A stretch of 64,000 bases of DNA from Excoecaria cochinchinensis (lineage: Eukaryota; Streptophyta; Magnoliopsida; Malpighiales; Euphorbiaceae). The DNA is taken from positions 5,618,001 through 5,682,000 of the forward strand of contig CANTUQ010000004.1 of assembly GCA_947683425.1 (NCBI GenBank). The letters are read 5' to 3'. The translations under genes and the position numbers were made by a program. The notes beneath the pieces are model-generated. The model searched no databases. It was not told where the DNA came from and saw only the letters and a list, made by a program, of their open reading frames with translations. Positions 9,683 to 21,969 of the stretch are shown one piece after another; within the stretch, counting starts at the first letter, position 1, and each line of letters starts with the position of its first letter.

Positions 9683-12059
9683 TGTAACATCCCAAATTAG
9701 GGCCTAGAAGGAATTTACTTGATAATTGGATAATTAAGGTTATTTTGGTAATTGTGCAAGTGGAATTGGATTTAATTGAGGACTGAATTGAAGTGAATTA
9801 AAGTTGAGTAAAGGAAAGAATTTATTTTATTGGGTGGTGTGTAATTGGCCAAGGACCAAAGTGTAAAGTCAAGACACTTGACTTAAGGGACCAATTGGAG
9901 ATTGAAACTTGGCTTGGTGGGTGAAAGCAATTAATGTGAAGTGGGATGAGAGAGGGAGAAGAGGCAGAATTTTCTTGCTTCCCATGGAAGCTAACTCCTC
10001 CTCCTCTTTCTTACTCTTTCCTGTTCTCTCACTCTCTCTTTCTTCATTTTCCTGCTCTCTACCTCCTTTCTTTTGTTTATTCTTCAAAGTGTGAGCTTGG
10101 TTGCTTGAGTTTTAAGCTGGATTTTAAAAGGTAAGTGCTTGGGTTTTGATTTGGGGATTACTTCTTTCTTCTTCTTTATCTGTTTTCGGGTTATGGAGTT
10201 TTGGTTGCATGGATTGATTTAGTATTTCTTGTGGTTGGATTGTGTAAGAATATGAAGAGAGATGGAAGAGCAAAGGCAAAGAGAAGGGTGGGGTTTGATC
10301 AAGAGTTGTTAAAGCTTCTTTTTGAAGGTTTGAGAGTTGTCTTGCCTTTTCTCATTTCGGTTTGTTGTTGAGTGTTATGTATGTGTTTTTGCATGTGTTT
10401 GTTTGAGTAGTGATATTGGCATGAAATGCTAGAGTTGTAATGGTTTGTATGTTAAGTTTTGAAGAGTATGAGCATGAATTGAATGTAAAATTCCTGGGTT
10501 GTGTTTGATGGTATTAGTCTCAAGATATGTTATGTTTATGTGTATTATAAGTGTGTTTATTAATTTAGAATGATCATTAGCATGTTTTGAGGGCATTGGA
10601 GGTATGTTTTCATATGATTTTTGCATGATATATGGTTCTGGGTAAGTTTGGGTTTGATTTTGGAAGCTTTGAGTTTTTTGAGTTTGGCTGAGATTTGGAA
10701 AACATGATACTATCGTGAGCGCGATAGAATCAGGTGTTCCAGTTTCTCGCGATAGCTGGATTTCCGGTGTAGGGACAAATTGCTCAGAGTCGTGAATGCC
10801 AGCACGACTCGGCGAGGTGCTCGGCCCTTTCACCGGTCGTGAAGTCTTTCACGAGTTGTGAAAGTTATCAGCACAACTCGAATGGGAAGATCTGACATCA
10901 GTCATGCACAAGGACACGACTCATGATAGCTCCCTCCTGTAAGGCGAGCCTTTGGCTTTGACACGAGTCGTGACAGCATGCACGACTCGTGTCAGCCTTC
11001 TTTCTCGTAGTGTTTCTCTGGCTACTGTTGCGAGCGCAACCACCCATCACGAGCGCGACAGAGCCCTCCTGCCTGCCCTATTTTCTGGAATGATTTTCTT
11101 GTCTCACTCTATATGGTTTCTCACTAGTGCATCGTTCATGTTTTGCTTATGCCTTGTTAACGCTATTATTCTAGAATTGAGTAAGTGATTATTTCTATGC
11201 TAGTGTTTTGACTCTTGGTTTTGATATTGTCTAGTGTTATGTTTCGAGTGAGTGAGTTAAGCCTGAAGTGTCATAGTAGTGGATAGATAAGCATGCTTAT
11301 AAAGGGATAGTGAGTGCAGCTGCCTATCTTGGTCCCGCTTGGGTCTTATGGCGATCTCCGTTATGGTCTTAGGGAAAAATGTTTTGAGACTTCGGTCTCC
11401 CTTGCTACCTTCGGGTATGAAAATATTTTTGAGGGTTCGGTTTCCCCTGTAGTGTTCCCGTATCCACCACCAGTGAAATTCAAGCTAGTGTATGAGATGC
11501 ATGATTCTATGTTCAGTGAAGTGTTAAGTCTTTGTATGATTGACATTCGAATAGTGTTTATTTGTATTATGTTTATTGCTATATATGTTAATCATCCTGA
11601 GCTAGTAATTGCAAGTAGATATCTTCTGCTATTTCTATTAAATAGTTTCAGTATGTTATGGTTTGAAGTTGCATGATATGAATGGTATTTTGTATAGTGT
11701 TATTAATGTTATTTGTCTTTGTTCCTCCCCACTAAGCGTTATCGCTTAGCACGGGTGTTTTCCTGTCTAGGTGGCAAGTTCGGTTCGTGTCTCGCATCTG
11801 CAGGTCGGCCACTAGGAGTTAGAAATGTTATTTTTTTTTTGTATTTCAGCTCCTGTATTTTTTGTTTATGTTCTTAAGGATCCTTTTGTAATTATGTAAG
11901 TAATGTATATTTTTATATATTTATATCTATTCTTCTTATGCTTATTTTATGATTTAATTTATTTCCACTTTAGTGCTTCCACTTATATTTCTGTATGTAG
12001 TGTATGTGTGCGCGCGTGGCGCTCCGGTATCCTTCCAATGGGGGTATCGGGGTGTTACA
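9683..12059 (+). mobile_element. Solo LTR S2 (chromovirus type)
   Basis: The 2377-bp unit starts TGTAACATCCC and ends GGGGTGTTACA, with perfect TSD TAGAG (9678-9682 and 12060-12064). It sits in the T1 leader about 120 bp after the PBS. It contains CACGACTCGTG-type and GCGAGCGCGAC-type motifs (10710-11065) and the stem-loop CTAAGCGTTATCGCTTAG (11732-11749). It has no interior and no coding sequence. It is related to S4 and more distant from S1/S3. Confidence 0.92.
11732..11749 (+). other. Conserved stem-loop in S2 LTR
   Basis: CTAAGCGTTATCGCTTAG has perfect 7-bp arms and a TTAT loop. The same element with CCCCA before and CACGG after occurs at 16144-16161 (S3), 19026-19043 (S4), 61316-61333 (C3, one mismatch) and 4649-4666 (S1, minus orientation, one mismatch). 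Confidence 0.85.
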
Positions 12060-12064
12060 TAGAG

Positions 12065-12870
12065 CCTTAAATCTATGCTAGTTTGGTCCCTCTCTTAACC
12101 CCGGTGCATTCCCGAAGCATGACCCTACATTCACTCAATGTAGGGAAGTGTTAAGGATAATCTCTAGCCTAAGTCTAGTACTATTCGGTATATCAAATAA
12201 TGACCCAATCGGTCGCTATGTTCATGACAAGCTAGACCCATTGGCAGGGATCATGCTTGGGTAGCCCAAAAGTCTCATCACCCTAACTAAAGCTCATGTA
12301 ATGGAACTAGATACTTCCCCTAGGTGGCATAAACCATAATACCATGCTTGCTGTATGAATTTTTGTGTATTGGATAAACCCAGATAAATTGATTGGTCAC
12401 CTAATCAAAGGCTTTCATACCCCAATAGGTCCATGTCAATTTATTTAGACTGCCTAAATACACAATGATCAAAAGCCATACGTATGCACATTAGATAAGA
12501 GATGTTATGCTGCTGGTTTTTTACCGTGCACTATATGTGTCCATTGGGTTCCCTGCCAATCCATGGATTAAACGCACCTAGGAAAGAGACTACATGACCT
12601 CGTGTGTAGGAGTAACAAGGTTGGAAGCATCTACCTGCTTGCATGTGGTTATGGATGCTGCATAGCACAACCATGCATCATATGTCATTCATGCATCATC
12701 CTGACCAAGTATATTTTGCAGCCATCATAGATCCACCCTGGTGGTCCTGGGGTCCCCATGGGCGACTAGCTAGAAATCTGATCTTTGAACTGCCAGAAAG
12801 GGTGGAATATTCAGAGTCACTCTTTGAGAGCAGCGAAGCTGCCTCCTCTCAGTTTTCAATAGACAGCAAT
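12065..12870 (+). other. T1 leader (5' untranslated region) after S2
   Basis: Non-coding sequence between PBS and gag. The first 200 bases (phrases such as CATTCCCGAAGCA and GTAGGGAAGTGT) recur at 41600-41700 in T3 and in reverse complement at about 34660-34740 in T2, so this is conserved Tat-family leader. Packaging or dimerisation signals would be expected here, but none can be assigned. The leader frame is open from 12643, but alignment with T2 and T3 places the Gag start at 12871. Confidence 0.65.
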
Positions 12871-13427
12871 ATGGCCAACCCACCCAGAGAAGCAGATGCC
12901 ACTCGTGCCATAGTTGTTGAGGAAGTAGGTAGGAGGCTGGAGGAATTTGAGAATAGGATTATGGCTATGATGGGGAACTTAACGACAACGATGTCTTTGC
13001 CTGCTGGACCAAACCCAATTGCCCCTCCTTGTGGTCAAAAAGAACAGGAGGCAGTTAGGGAGGACCCCCCGAAGGAGGTACGTCCCCCACCAATAGTTAT
13101 CAAAGCTACCACATCTTCGGGCCAGAGAAAATGTGGAGCTCACAGGGTGGAGGACGACTATATAGAAGAAGAGTATGAAGACCCCATAGTGGTGAGAGGG
13201 AAGATGCCTCAGATAGAAGAGGCCATATGGAAAATAATGGAAGAGACGATCGAGGTGATGTCTCAGATGCTGACAATGGGAAAGGGGATGAACCCTAAAG
13301 ATAAGGAGTTAGAGGGAGAGGATTTAATCCCTCTGAATTTCAAGATGCCGGATGTCTCAAAGTTTGATGGCACATCGAATCCCACTGCACATATTAAGTA
13401 GTACGCATTGGTAATGAAGGGTACTAC
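12871..13427 (+). pseudogene. gag: T1 gag, N-terminal part
   Basis: The chosen ATG begins MANPPREADATRA, matching T2 (MANSPRGDDATRA) and the T3 gag start. About 35 residues of predicted coiled coil follow (VGRRLEEFENRI), then a proline-rich and acidic linker, then the conserved stretch KMPDVSKFDGTSNPTAH, typical of plant gypsy Gag just before the retrotransposon-gag domain. The frame stops at 13399 (TAG) where T2 has glutamine, consistent with CAG to TAG. Solo LTR S3 splits the gene 26 bases later, and its TSD is the gag sequence ACTAC. Gag would form the virus-like particle. This copy is non-functional. Confidence 0.85.
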
Positions 13428-16400
13428 TGTAACACCCCAAAATGGCCCTAGAAGAATTACAGAGTTATTGGTTCGAAAAAGGTAAATTTTATGTGCGAGA
13501 GTTCTGTCGCGAGCGCGATAAGTGTCGCGGGCGCGACAGAGCCCTCCAGCGGTTTTTGAACTTCAGCTGGTTGGTGAGGGTGTGAGCGTTCTGTCGCGAG
13601 CGCGACAGAACCCCCTAGCGAGATGTGTGCATAAGTGGGTGTTAAGAGACCTTGAGATGTGTATTGGACACGTGGCACCGTAGGAGAGTGACAAGTGGCA
13701 GCATATGAGAGTGACAAGTGGCATCATAGGGTGTTGACACATGGCAACTTGAGAGGGTGACACTTGGCTTGGCTTGGCTTAGTTTAGCTTGGCTTGGCTT
13801 GGTTTGGCTTGGCTTGGCTTGGCTTGGCTTGGGATAGGGATGCATTAAAGTAAGTGGTTGGCTTTTAATATGGTTAGTGGGAAATTAATTTGTTAATTTT
13901 CTTTAGTTGACCGGCCACTTACCTATTCCCATCTTATTTTCTTAGCTTTTGGCCCTTTTGCTTTTGGCTTTCATCCTTTTTCCTTTTTCCTTGGTTTTGC
14001 CGTGCTCCACCTTCCTCTCTTTTCCATTTGCTCCTAAAGAGACTCATTTAGGTTGGGATGAAGAGAGTAGATTTTTGAGAAGAGGTAAGTAGTGCTATTA
14101 TTTAGTCTTCTTCTACTACTTGGTTTTTGTTTTGGATTTAAAGTAAAAAGAAGAGTAACCCCAAGTGTTTTGTGTGTGGTTTTGGTGCAAGTTGGAGGTA
14201 AGAGAGTCGATAAAGGAAAAGAGAAGATCGGAACGAGTAGAGAACTGTGATCGAGTTCCTAGAGGTAGGGATCGAGTGTGATCTTGTTAATTTTGCATGT
14301 GTTTAGACGAAAAATGTTTGAATAGAGACATGTTGAAATAAAGAGATGCTTGATGAGCTTTAATTAGCTCAAGATGTTCATTTTGATTGCTTACAGTGCT
14401 CATGACATGTGTATATATGTTTATAAGTATGTAACCTGATCATTTGAGTGTTTGTGTTGATAAAAGAATTTGATGTTGCGAAATTCTGCTTATTTGTCAT
14501 TAGACCCCTGTGTATTGTATTTGTCATAAGTAGAGTTATAGGACTCCAATTGTGTTGCTTCCAATTTCATATGAAAGATAAGATTCGTGTCTAAAAATGT
14601 CTAACAGGGTGCTTGATCTAATTCTGGCCCTAAATATCCCAAAAAGTTATTAAAATGTAGGTGACCCTGTTCTAGCGGGTTCACTAGAACAGTATAGCTT
14701 GTATAGACCATATGTTTCGTTATAGATGTACAAACGACCTCAAACTTATCCCATTTGAAATTTGACATCCTAGAGAACAATTGTTAAGAAGAACGTTTTT
14801 CCTAAAAATGACGTTTAGAGGTTCATTTAGACGATACAAGTTTAGGGTAAAAAGCAGTCTTGTGAGGCACCAAAGCGGAGCCTCTGTCACGAGCGCGACA
14901 CAGGTCGCGACCTCGCGACAGAACAACCTATATTAAGCTCTTTTTTCTTCATTTTGAGCCCATGGTTGGCATGGGTAAACCCCTTGCCTTTCCCTTTAAC
15001 GTTTTATACATGATTAGGGCTTCTAAATGATTACAAATTAGTTGTTAATGGAAAAATACATGTAAGTATAATTAAAGATGGTAATTTAACTAATAAAGTA
15101 ACAATGTATAGTTGTGTGAAGTATAGTAAATGTTATAATAAATATGTATGAACTTAGAAATTGTTATACAATGCATTTGGTATAGAGTATAGAGCCTTTT
15201 TGTAATCTGGCTTCTGTCGTGAGCGCGACATCTTATCGCGATCGCGACAGTGGACTTGGCTTCTGTCGTGAGCGCGACATCTTGTCGCGATCGCGACAAT
15301 GAATTTGACTTCTGTCGCAAGCGCGACTTCCTGTCACGATCGCGACAGTGAACCTCTTCGCATCCTGTTTTATTTGTTTTGAAGAGAGTGCTTTCTTCTG
15401 TCTTGCTTTGCATGATTCATATGTTTATGTAATGAGTTGAACACATGTATATGATGATTATTAAAGATTGTACATCAATTAAATGTCTTTGAATTTGATA
15501 AATGCATTTGAATTTTAGTTGATGAGTTGATGTCCGTGTATAGTGTGTGAGTCGGTATTGAGCCTGATTACCGTTATAGTGGATAGATAAGCATGCTTAT
15601 AAAGGGATTAGAGAGTGCAACTGCCTATGTTCCGCCCCGTTTGGGCGAAGCGGGTCGACCTCTGAGAACGGTCATTAATAGAGACAGATGAAAATGTTTT
15701 GTGACTTCGGTCCATCGAAAATGTTTTTTTATAGAGCGTCCCGTATCCACCATGAGAGGAACTCAGGCTTGTTTTGTTAAATGTTGTGCAGTGAACTTGA
15801 GATGATTATAGTGTTGCTTCGAATGAAGCCATAGTACATGAAAGTAATGTTTAAGTACATTACAATTCTGTATACAAGTACATGATTACATGAGTGTAGT
15901 GACATGAATTTGGTTACATGATAGCGTATATTTGAATAAACGAAATGTACAAGTTGTAGTGTATATGAATAAGTAAAAGAGTAGATGTTATATGCATGTG
16001 AACTCATAGTATTTGATATTTGAACATGAAACCTATACAAGCATCAGAGCTATATGCATGAACTACTTGATTTTTGTTATATGACATATGTGTGATCTAT
16101 TTGTGACTTCGTAAAGAAGTCCTTTGCATTGTTTTCATCCCCACTAAGCGTTATCGCTTAGCACGGATGTTTATTTCCGTGTAGGTATACAGGTTCGAAT
16201 CAGTGAGCGGACATCTGCGGGTCAAGGCCTCTAGGAGTTTTTGCTATACCTTTTTGTATAAGAAAGAGTTAGAGTTTTACATTTTGAATAACATCATTAT
16301 GTAATATAAGAGTATAGTTGTTACATGTAAATGTATATGTAAAGCTAAATGGAAACAGATGTAATATGAACGTGTAAATGTATATGTAGTTAATATGAAA

Positions 16401-16540
16401 CGCAAGTGGGCCCTAGTGTAGTATTTAATTACTTTAAATGGATGTGTTTATGCTATCGCTTCCGCTAATACAAGTACAAGTATATGTAAGTGTCCGCGTA
16501 GCGCCCCGATATTCCTTACCGGGGGTATGGGGGTGTTACA
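13428..16540 (+). mobile_element. Solo LTR S3 (chromovirus type)
   Basis: The 3113-bp unit runs from TGTAACACCCC to GGGGGTGTTACA with perfect TSD ACTAC (13423-13427 and 16541-16545). It is the same subfamily as S1 but in the opposite orientation. Palindromic motifs lie at 13504-13539, 13591-13608, 14884-14922 and 15213-15350, and the stem-loop at 16144-16161. A GGCTT pentamer array (13765-13832) is much longer than in S1. There is no coding sequence. Confidence 0.92.
13765..13832 (+). repeat. (GGCTT)n microsatellite in S3
   Basis: About 13-14 pentamer units, GGCTT with a few GTTTA/GGTTT variants. The matching place in S1 (near 6925, reverse complement) has only about three AAGCC units, so the array changed length after the copies diverged. 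Confidence 0.85.
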
Positions 16541-16545
16541 ACTAC

Positions 16546-16806
16546 TTTAACGAAGAGGCAGAAGATATAATACTTCTGCTTGAGCCTAACAAGTCGAACG
16601 GTGGATTAGTATCATGGGCTGGATCGAAGGACTAAAAAAGACTGGGACCTACTAAATAAAGAGTTCCTTAAGTAGTATGACTGCAACACAAGGATGGAGG
16701 TGACTCTGAAGGATTTAGAGCTGCTGCAGAAGAAGCCTGGGGAGTCATTCCACGAATACCTGACCCGATGGAGGAATCGGGTAATGGAAATAAAGAGGAA
16801 GCCGAA
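16546..16806 (+). pseudogene. gag: T1 gag, middle part
   Basis: This continues the gag reading across S3 once one TSD copy is discounted. It aligns with T2 gag from the CLSL...DWYH region to LLQKKPGESFHEYLTRWRNR, the core of the plant retrotransposon-gag domain. In-frame stops occur where T2 has Glu, Trp and Gln codons. S4 interrupts it at 16807 within codons for RKPN. It is clearly the same gene as the pieces at 12871 and 19381. Confidence 0.85.
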
Positions 16807-19375
16807 TGTCACATCCCAAAAATGGCCTAGTAAAAATTATATGTTTAGTTGGACTTATTAAGGGTATTTCGGTAATTGTGCATTTGGGAGTTTGAGTAAT
16901 TGAGGATTAAATTGCAAGAATTAAGTAAATATATAGTGAAGAGTTTATGTAGTGGATTGTATGTATGGTGCCAAGGAAGAGATAGTCAAAGTTGGGACTC
17001 TAGGCTTCAATAAGAGTTTGCCATGTGGATTAGGTATGTGAGCATTTAATGTAAAAGGAAGAGAGAAGGAGGGGAGGACAAAAAAAGGGGAAGCTTCCCG
17101 TAGAAGCTGAATTTCTTCCTCTTTCTTGCCCCATTCCCGTTCTCCTCCTCCCTTTTTTTACATTTTTTGATGCTCTCCATTTTTGTGGAGTATGTGCTTC
17201 AAGATTTGAGTGGATTTTACTGAGTTTGAGCTATATTGAAGAGGTAAGTGATTAGGTTTTGGTTATTTGTGCTTTGATCTTCATCTCCTTCTGATTTTCG
17301 GAAAGTTAGGGTTTTGGTGGGTTTGTTTGTGCGAGATTTGGGTGAATAGAAGAAGAACAAGGCTAGAAAAGATTGGGTCTTGAAGTTGGAAGGAGATCTT
17401 CATTAAGTTTGGGAGTTGTATTTGGTTGTGTATATATATATTTGAGAGTGGTTGTTCATTTCTCTTTGGATCTTAGGTTGATATGTGATTATTTGTTATT
17501 TGTGTGTTTTGTTACAAGTAAACGTGTGTGTTAATAGATTTGGGTATATGAGTTGAGATGATTGAGTTATAAGTGTTTGCATGTCTATTTCGAATGAACA
17601 TATATGATTTTGAGATGAATTTCTGGGTTTATGCAACCTCAATATATGTTGATTTGATTTGTGTAATTGTTGTGTAATTTTATTTGTGTGATTGGAGGCC
17701 CTCGAGGTACGTTTTTATGTGATTTAGCATGTGATATAATTTTGGGAAAAATGGGTTTTGATTTTATTAAGTTCTGAGTTTCACGTTTTTGCTGGGAATT
17801 GGAAAAACATGATGTTGTCGCGATAGCGATAGAATCGCGAAGTTCATCCCCATGCGCAGCATGCTGGGAAGTATCATCCGAGTTGTGAGGAGGCATCACG
17901 ACTCGACAGTGGTGCCAGACATCATCACGAGTTGTGAAGATGGCTCGCGACACGTGAAGTTGCCTAACGCCTCCTGCCTGTTTCCTGGTAGGCGTCACGA
18001 GTCGTGAGGGAGGATCACGACTCGTGACCACCCCTTTCCTGTAAAGAGTTGGCGTCACGAGTCGTGAGTGAAGATCACGACTCGTGACCATCCCTTCTGC
18101 AAGGCGTTAGCGTCATGAGTCGCGACTGCTTGTGCGACTCGTGAATGGCCCCTCTTCCTCTCACTGTCGCGAGCGCGACAGTGAGCCTTTCCTGCCCTAT
18201 TTTGAAAATGAATTTCACAAGCTTCTTTTACATGAGTTTTATTACATGACATATAATTTATCTTTTTGGCCTATTAATTGATAAATTATATGTTCTTAAT
18301 AAGATTTGTATACGATTTATAGGTCTTTAAAATTGATAAATAAATATGTATACATGAAATTATATAATTATACTTGATTTATTCTTTGTTATATGATAAT
18401 AGCATTAGAATATGATTGAGTTGATATCTGAGCCTGATGGTCATAGTAGTGGATAGATAAGCTCTTATCAAGGTCAGGGTGTGAGTGTAGCTACCATACG
18501 TAGACCCCATTTGGGTCTTCCGGCCGACCTCTGAGATGGTCATTTGAGACTTCAGTCTCCGGTATACCTTCGGGTATACATGATTAGAAGATGTTTTAAG
18601 ACCCATGTCTCCATATGCTTGAATATTGTATCCTATCAGTATCAAAATTGACCGTATCCACCTCTAATGTATACTCAGGCTATTTTTGTGTGGTTATTAT
18701 GTGTATTCCTAATAATATGAATATGGATATATGTTATATGTATAAGTACATGCAATATGACATGATATGATGCGATACTTGTATTTGGACATGAATGGTT
18801 AGATGTTAATATTATGTAGATGTATAAGAATATTGGCTATTTGGATTTAAATGATTAATTCCTCTATCTTGTGAATATGCACTCGATGAATAATTATGGT
18901 TATATTCCGATATAAATGTGTGATGAATACTTGTTATAAGCATGAGTAGAATACGTTTATATGCTTTTGTTATTGTTAAGCTTTTATACTGTTGTTGTAA
19001 TTATTTGTATATGCATATCTCCCCACTAAGCGTTATCGCTTAGCACGGGCTCTTTTCCTATGTAGGTGGCAGGTTTATTTTGGATTCGAACATCTGCAGG
19101 TCGGCCACTAGAAGTCTTTAATTGGAGTTATTTTGTCTTCCGCTGTATTTTGTATATGGAACTGATTTTGGAAATGTAATTTTGTAAAGGATGATTTTTT
19201 ATATGTATATGTTTAATGTTTATAAATCCCTTTTTGTAAAACTATATGATTATTTATATAAGGATTTGTTATCTTTATAGTTATCTGTAATTGTTTCTAG
19301 CATGCTTGAGTATGTAAATGTATTTGTGAGCGTGGCGCTCCGGTATCCTTCCAACGGGGGTATCGGGGTGTTACA
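16807..19375 (+). mobile_element. Solo LTR S4 (chromovirus type)
   Basis: The 2569-bp unit starts TGTCACATCCC and ends GGGGTGTTACA, with perfect TSD CCGAA (16802-16806 and 19376-19380). It contains CACGAGTCGTG/CACGACTCGTG pairs (17885-18150), CTGTCGCGAGCGCGACAG near 18163-18183 and the stem-loop at 19026-19043. There is no interior and no coding sequence. Confidence 0.92.
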
Positions 19376-19380
19376 CCGAA

Positions 19381-19734
19381 CACTCCGGACCAGATCAGGC
19401 TGTTTATTAGGATTGCCAGTCCATATCTGAAAGATGGGTTAAAGATGAAGGGACTAAAGGACCGGGAGTCCCTGAAGGACATAGTCATTGAGGCCGAGAG
19501 TTAGTATCTGGCAAGGAGGGTGAGCAGCAAGACCTATGGCAAGAGAAGTAGTAGTAGCCAAGGAGCGAGCAGACTAGCAAACTTTAGCAGTGGTAATAGA
19601 AAGGGCAAAACAACTAAGTTCTCGACTACAGGTGCCAGTCCGAGGCACTTTTCGAACTTGGGGAGGTCTCTATCCTGGGTGCTAAAGAGGCTCATGAAGG
19701 AGGGGAAGTTACAACCTCTAGCACCTAGGCCTGC
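19381..19734 (+). pseudogene. gag: T1 gag, C-terminal part before T2 insertion
   Basis: It continues with residues like TPDQIRLFIRIASPYLKDG, LKMKGLKDRESLKDI and LGRSLSWVLKRLMKEGKL, all matching T2 gag at 32790-33180. One stop (TAG at 19501) interrupts it. The last bases CCTGC are the TSD of T2. The gene resumes after T2 at 36894. Confidence 0.85.
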
Positions 19735-21781
19735 TGTGACGCGCGCGCGAGCCGGAATCCCGCGGCTGCCCCTCTGACCGCCCGCTTGAGGGCGATCGGG
19801 CAATTGAGGATCCGTTGGCAACTTGCAATAAATCGCAAGTGCGTCTATGTTTGGCAACAAGGAGGTTTCATGGAGTCGCCACCCAAAAGAACATTGGGAA
19901 AGTTTCTCTCGCCTCGGAGAGCCTAACACTGCGCTCAGTATCCATTTTGGGCCAACCAAAGGGGTCTTGGAGGGTGAACCTCTCGCCCTAAGGAGCCGAG
20001 GATTAACGCCAAAGTCTCGTGACACAAGAGGTGTCTTGGAGGGTAAACCTCTCGCCTCTTTGAGCCCAAAGAGCAGAGCTGGGTTCGTGACTTCTCATCT
20101 ATTTCTATCTCGATTATTATATGATCAAATTTTAATTATCATTAATTCGCTCTCTCTCTACACGATGCAATTGATTAAAGGCGCATTTATTCACATTTGG
20201 AAAGCAGTAAATGAGCAAGTAAATAGTGAAAGTAATAAATTACAATAACACAAGGAGCGGAATACAACTCCCTTTTATAAATGTGCGATACATACACAAA
20301 TCGGGGCATTGCTTATTTTGAGGACTTTGGTCCTCGCATGCATCATTATTAAAACTGGATATTTCTATTGTGAGGATTTTTAATGGATAAAAATAGGACA
20401 TTGAGTCCTTATGTTTATGAAAACCTCTCTTTATTAAATATAAAACATTAACCAATTTTTATATTTAGCGGGATACAAAAAGGGTATACTCAGGTGCATA
20501 AAATAATTAATGAATAAACAAATACAGGAAATAACCAAGAAGGTTAGAAAACTAAACCGGACGAAATCCTTCGAGCATGGCAGATCGCCCCTCGAGCTCA
20601 GGATAGTCCAAGAAAATCAATATATGCTCACAAAAGGTTAATGGGTGTTAATATACAAAAGCACAATATAAATAAAGTTCTAAGACTTGAGAGAGATAGG
20701 AAAGATTTGGAAACGTGGAGACAGGACCCAGCGACGGCCTCTGTCGAGTGACCGACGGGCGTCAGTCAAAGTGACCAACATATCCCGTCGCTCACTCAAG
20801 AGAGGGGGCGTCTGTGAGTGAGGTGACCGACGGGCGTCGGTGAAATAAATGACCCATTGGTCACCACTGTCTCAAAAAATCTCTCTTTTTCAAAGCAAAA
20901 ATGGGTTTTTATCACAAAATGAGATGAAAAGAATCAAAATAAAGAAAAATAAAAGCAAAAAGCCAAAAGAACAGCAAGAATAAAGAATAAAGATGAAATA
21001 ATATGGAGAATAAGTCCGAAATATTTACCCTCAGATAATGTTTTAGTGAGATTCTTGGTGTCGATTAGAGTCCCGCACGCTCCACGAGAAACGAAATGAA
21101 AGATTAGGGAAGAGGAAAATAGACTGTTTCCTTCTTAACCCTTCAAAAAGATTGACTTTGGAATCAAAAACCCAAAGAAAACTAATTAGTTTTAGTTCCT
21201 TTTTAATGGTTTGATTCTCAAATTAAAAGAAATTTCTTGATGTATTTGTTCGCTGGAAGAGAGAGAAAATGCGCTTGAATTTTGGCAGAGTTTCCCCTTT
21301 TGAAAATTTTTGAAACCCTCTTTAGGATGAAATTCAAAGCTTTTATAGGCCAGGGCTGACCGACGGGCGTCGGATGTGGAGACGGGCATCGGAAGAATCC
21401 TTCTGACACAAGGATTCATCCGACGGCCCTAACATTTCCACCGACGGGCGTTGGAGAGGTTGCGTGCTCCGGGAAATCAGGTGGCATGCTCCAGAAGAAG
21501 CGGATCCGTCCGTCGGGCGTCGAAAAAAACCATAGGCCGTCTGTGACCTTAAGCGACGGGCTGGCCTCCCAAAGACGGGCTGGCCGTTTGTCGAGGAAAA
21601 CATACTTTTTGACTCAAAAATTTCCCGTTTTCCCCCCTCTGCCTACGAAAGGTGAAAAGACTCATTTCTCGTGGAGCGTGGGACTAAAACCTCCGAATCC
21701 AAACCGTTTGTACAGGCTCGGATACTGATTTCATCATAGGGTAATCTCTGATCCGGACTGCTCCAGGACACGGTGACTACA
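19735..21781 (-). mobile_element. T2 3' LTR
   Basis: On the element strand the 2047-bp LTR runs from TGTAGTCACCGTG to GCGTCACA. U5 modules and hairpin CCCAAAAGAACATTGGG (plus-strand reading) lie at 19882-19898. TATA-like CTATAAAAG is at 21340-21348 on the minus strand. Several GACGGGC-type CpG motifs lie between 20750 and 21600. Compared with the other LTR it differs by small indels near 21380 and 21478 and by scattered C/T changes. Confidence 0.95.
21340..21348 (-). promoter_or_regulatory. TATA-like box in T2 3' LTR
   Basis: CTATAAAAG on the minus strand, with the identical counterpart in the other LTR at 36488-36496. Conservation in both LTRs and the classical sequence support an LTR promoter. 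Confidence 0.55.
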
Positions 21782-21800
21782 GTTGCCCCCAGTTTTGGGG
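21782..21800 (-). other. T2 polypurine tract
   Basis: On the element strand it reads CCCCAAAACTGGGGGCAAC directly against the LTR start TGTAGTC. Purine-rich AAAACTGGGGGCAA is the plus-strand primer tract expected next to a 3' LTR. T3 has the related AAAATTGAGAGCAAC at 47596-47610. Confidence 0.85.
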
Positions 21801-21969
21801 AAACTAGTGCACAAGCGCCTAGACGAGCCAAAACTCAGAGAAAGGACAGAAAGGAAGAAAGCGTACCTGTGGCAGTTCTCACCTTCCGTGCCTTTTGTCG
21901 GGTAGACCTCGTCTCAGTCTATTTGGCGTGTGAAGATATCCCTATCGATCTCATCTTGACCTGTAGGTG

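Noticed and set aside
9683..12059. DNA transposon with terminal inverted repeats TGTAACA...TGTTACA
   Set aside because: The 11-bp inverted ends and 5-bp TSD are equally those of an LTR, and related ends sit next to PBS/PPT and gag-pol in C1-C3. No transposase.
12643..12870. N-terminal extension of T1 gag
   Set aside because: The frame is open, but sequence before ATG 12871 matches leader, and T2 and T3 start at the equivalent Met.
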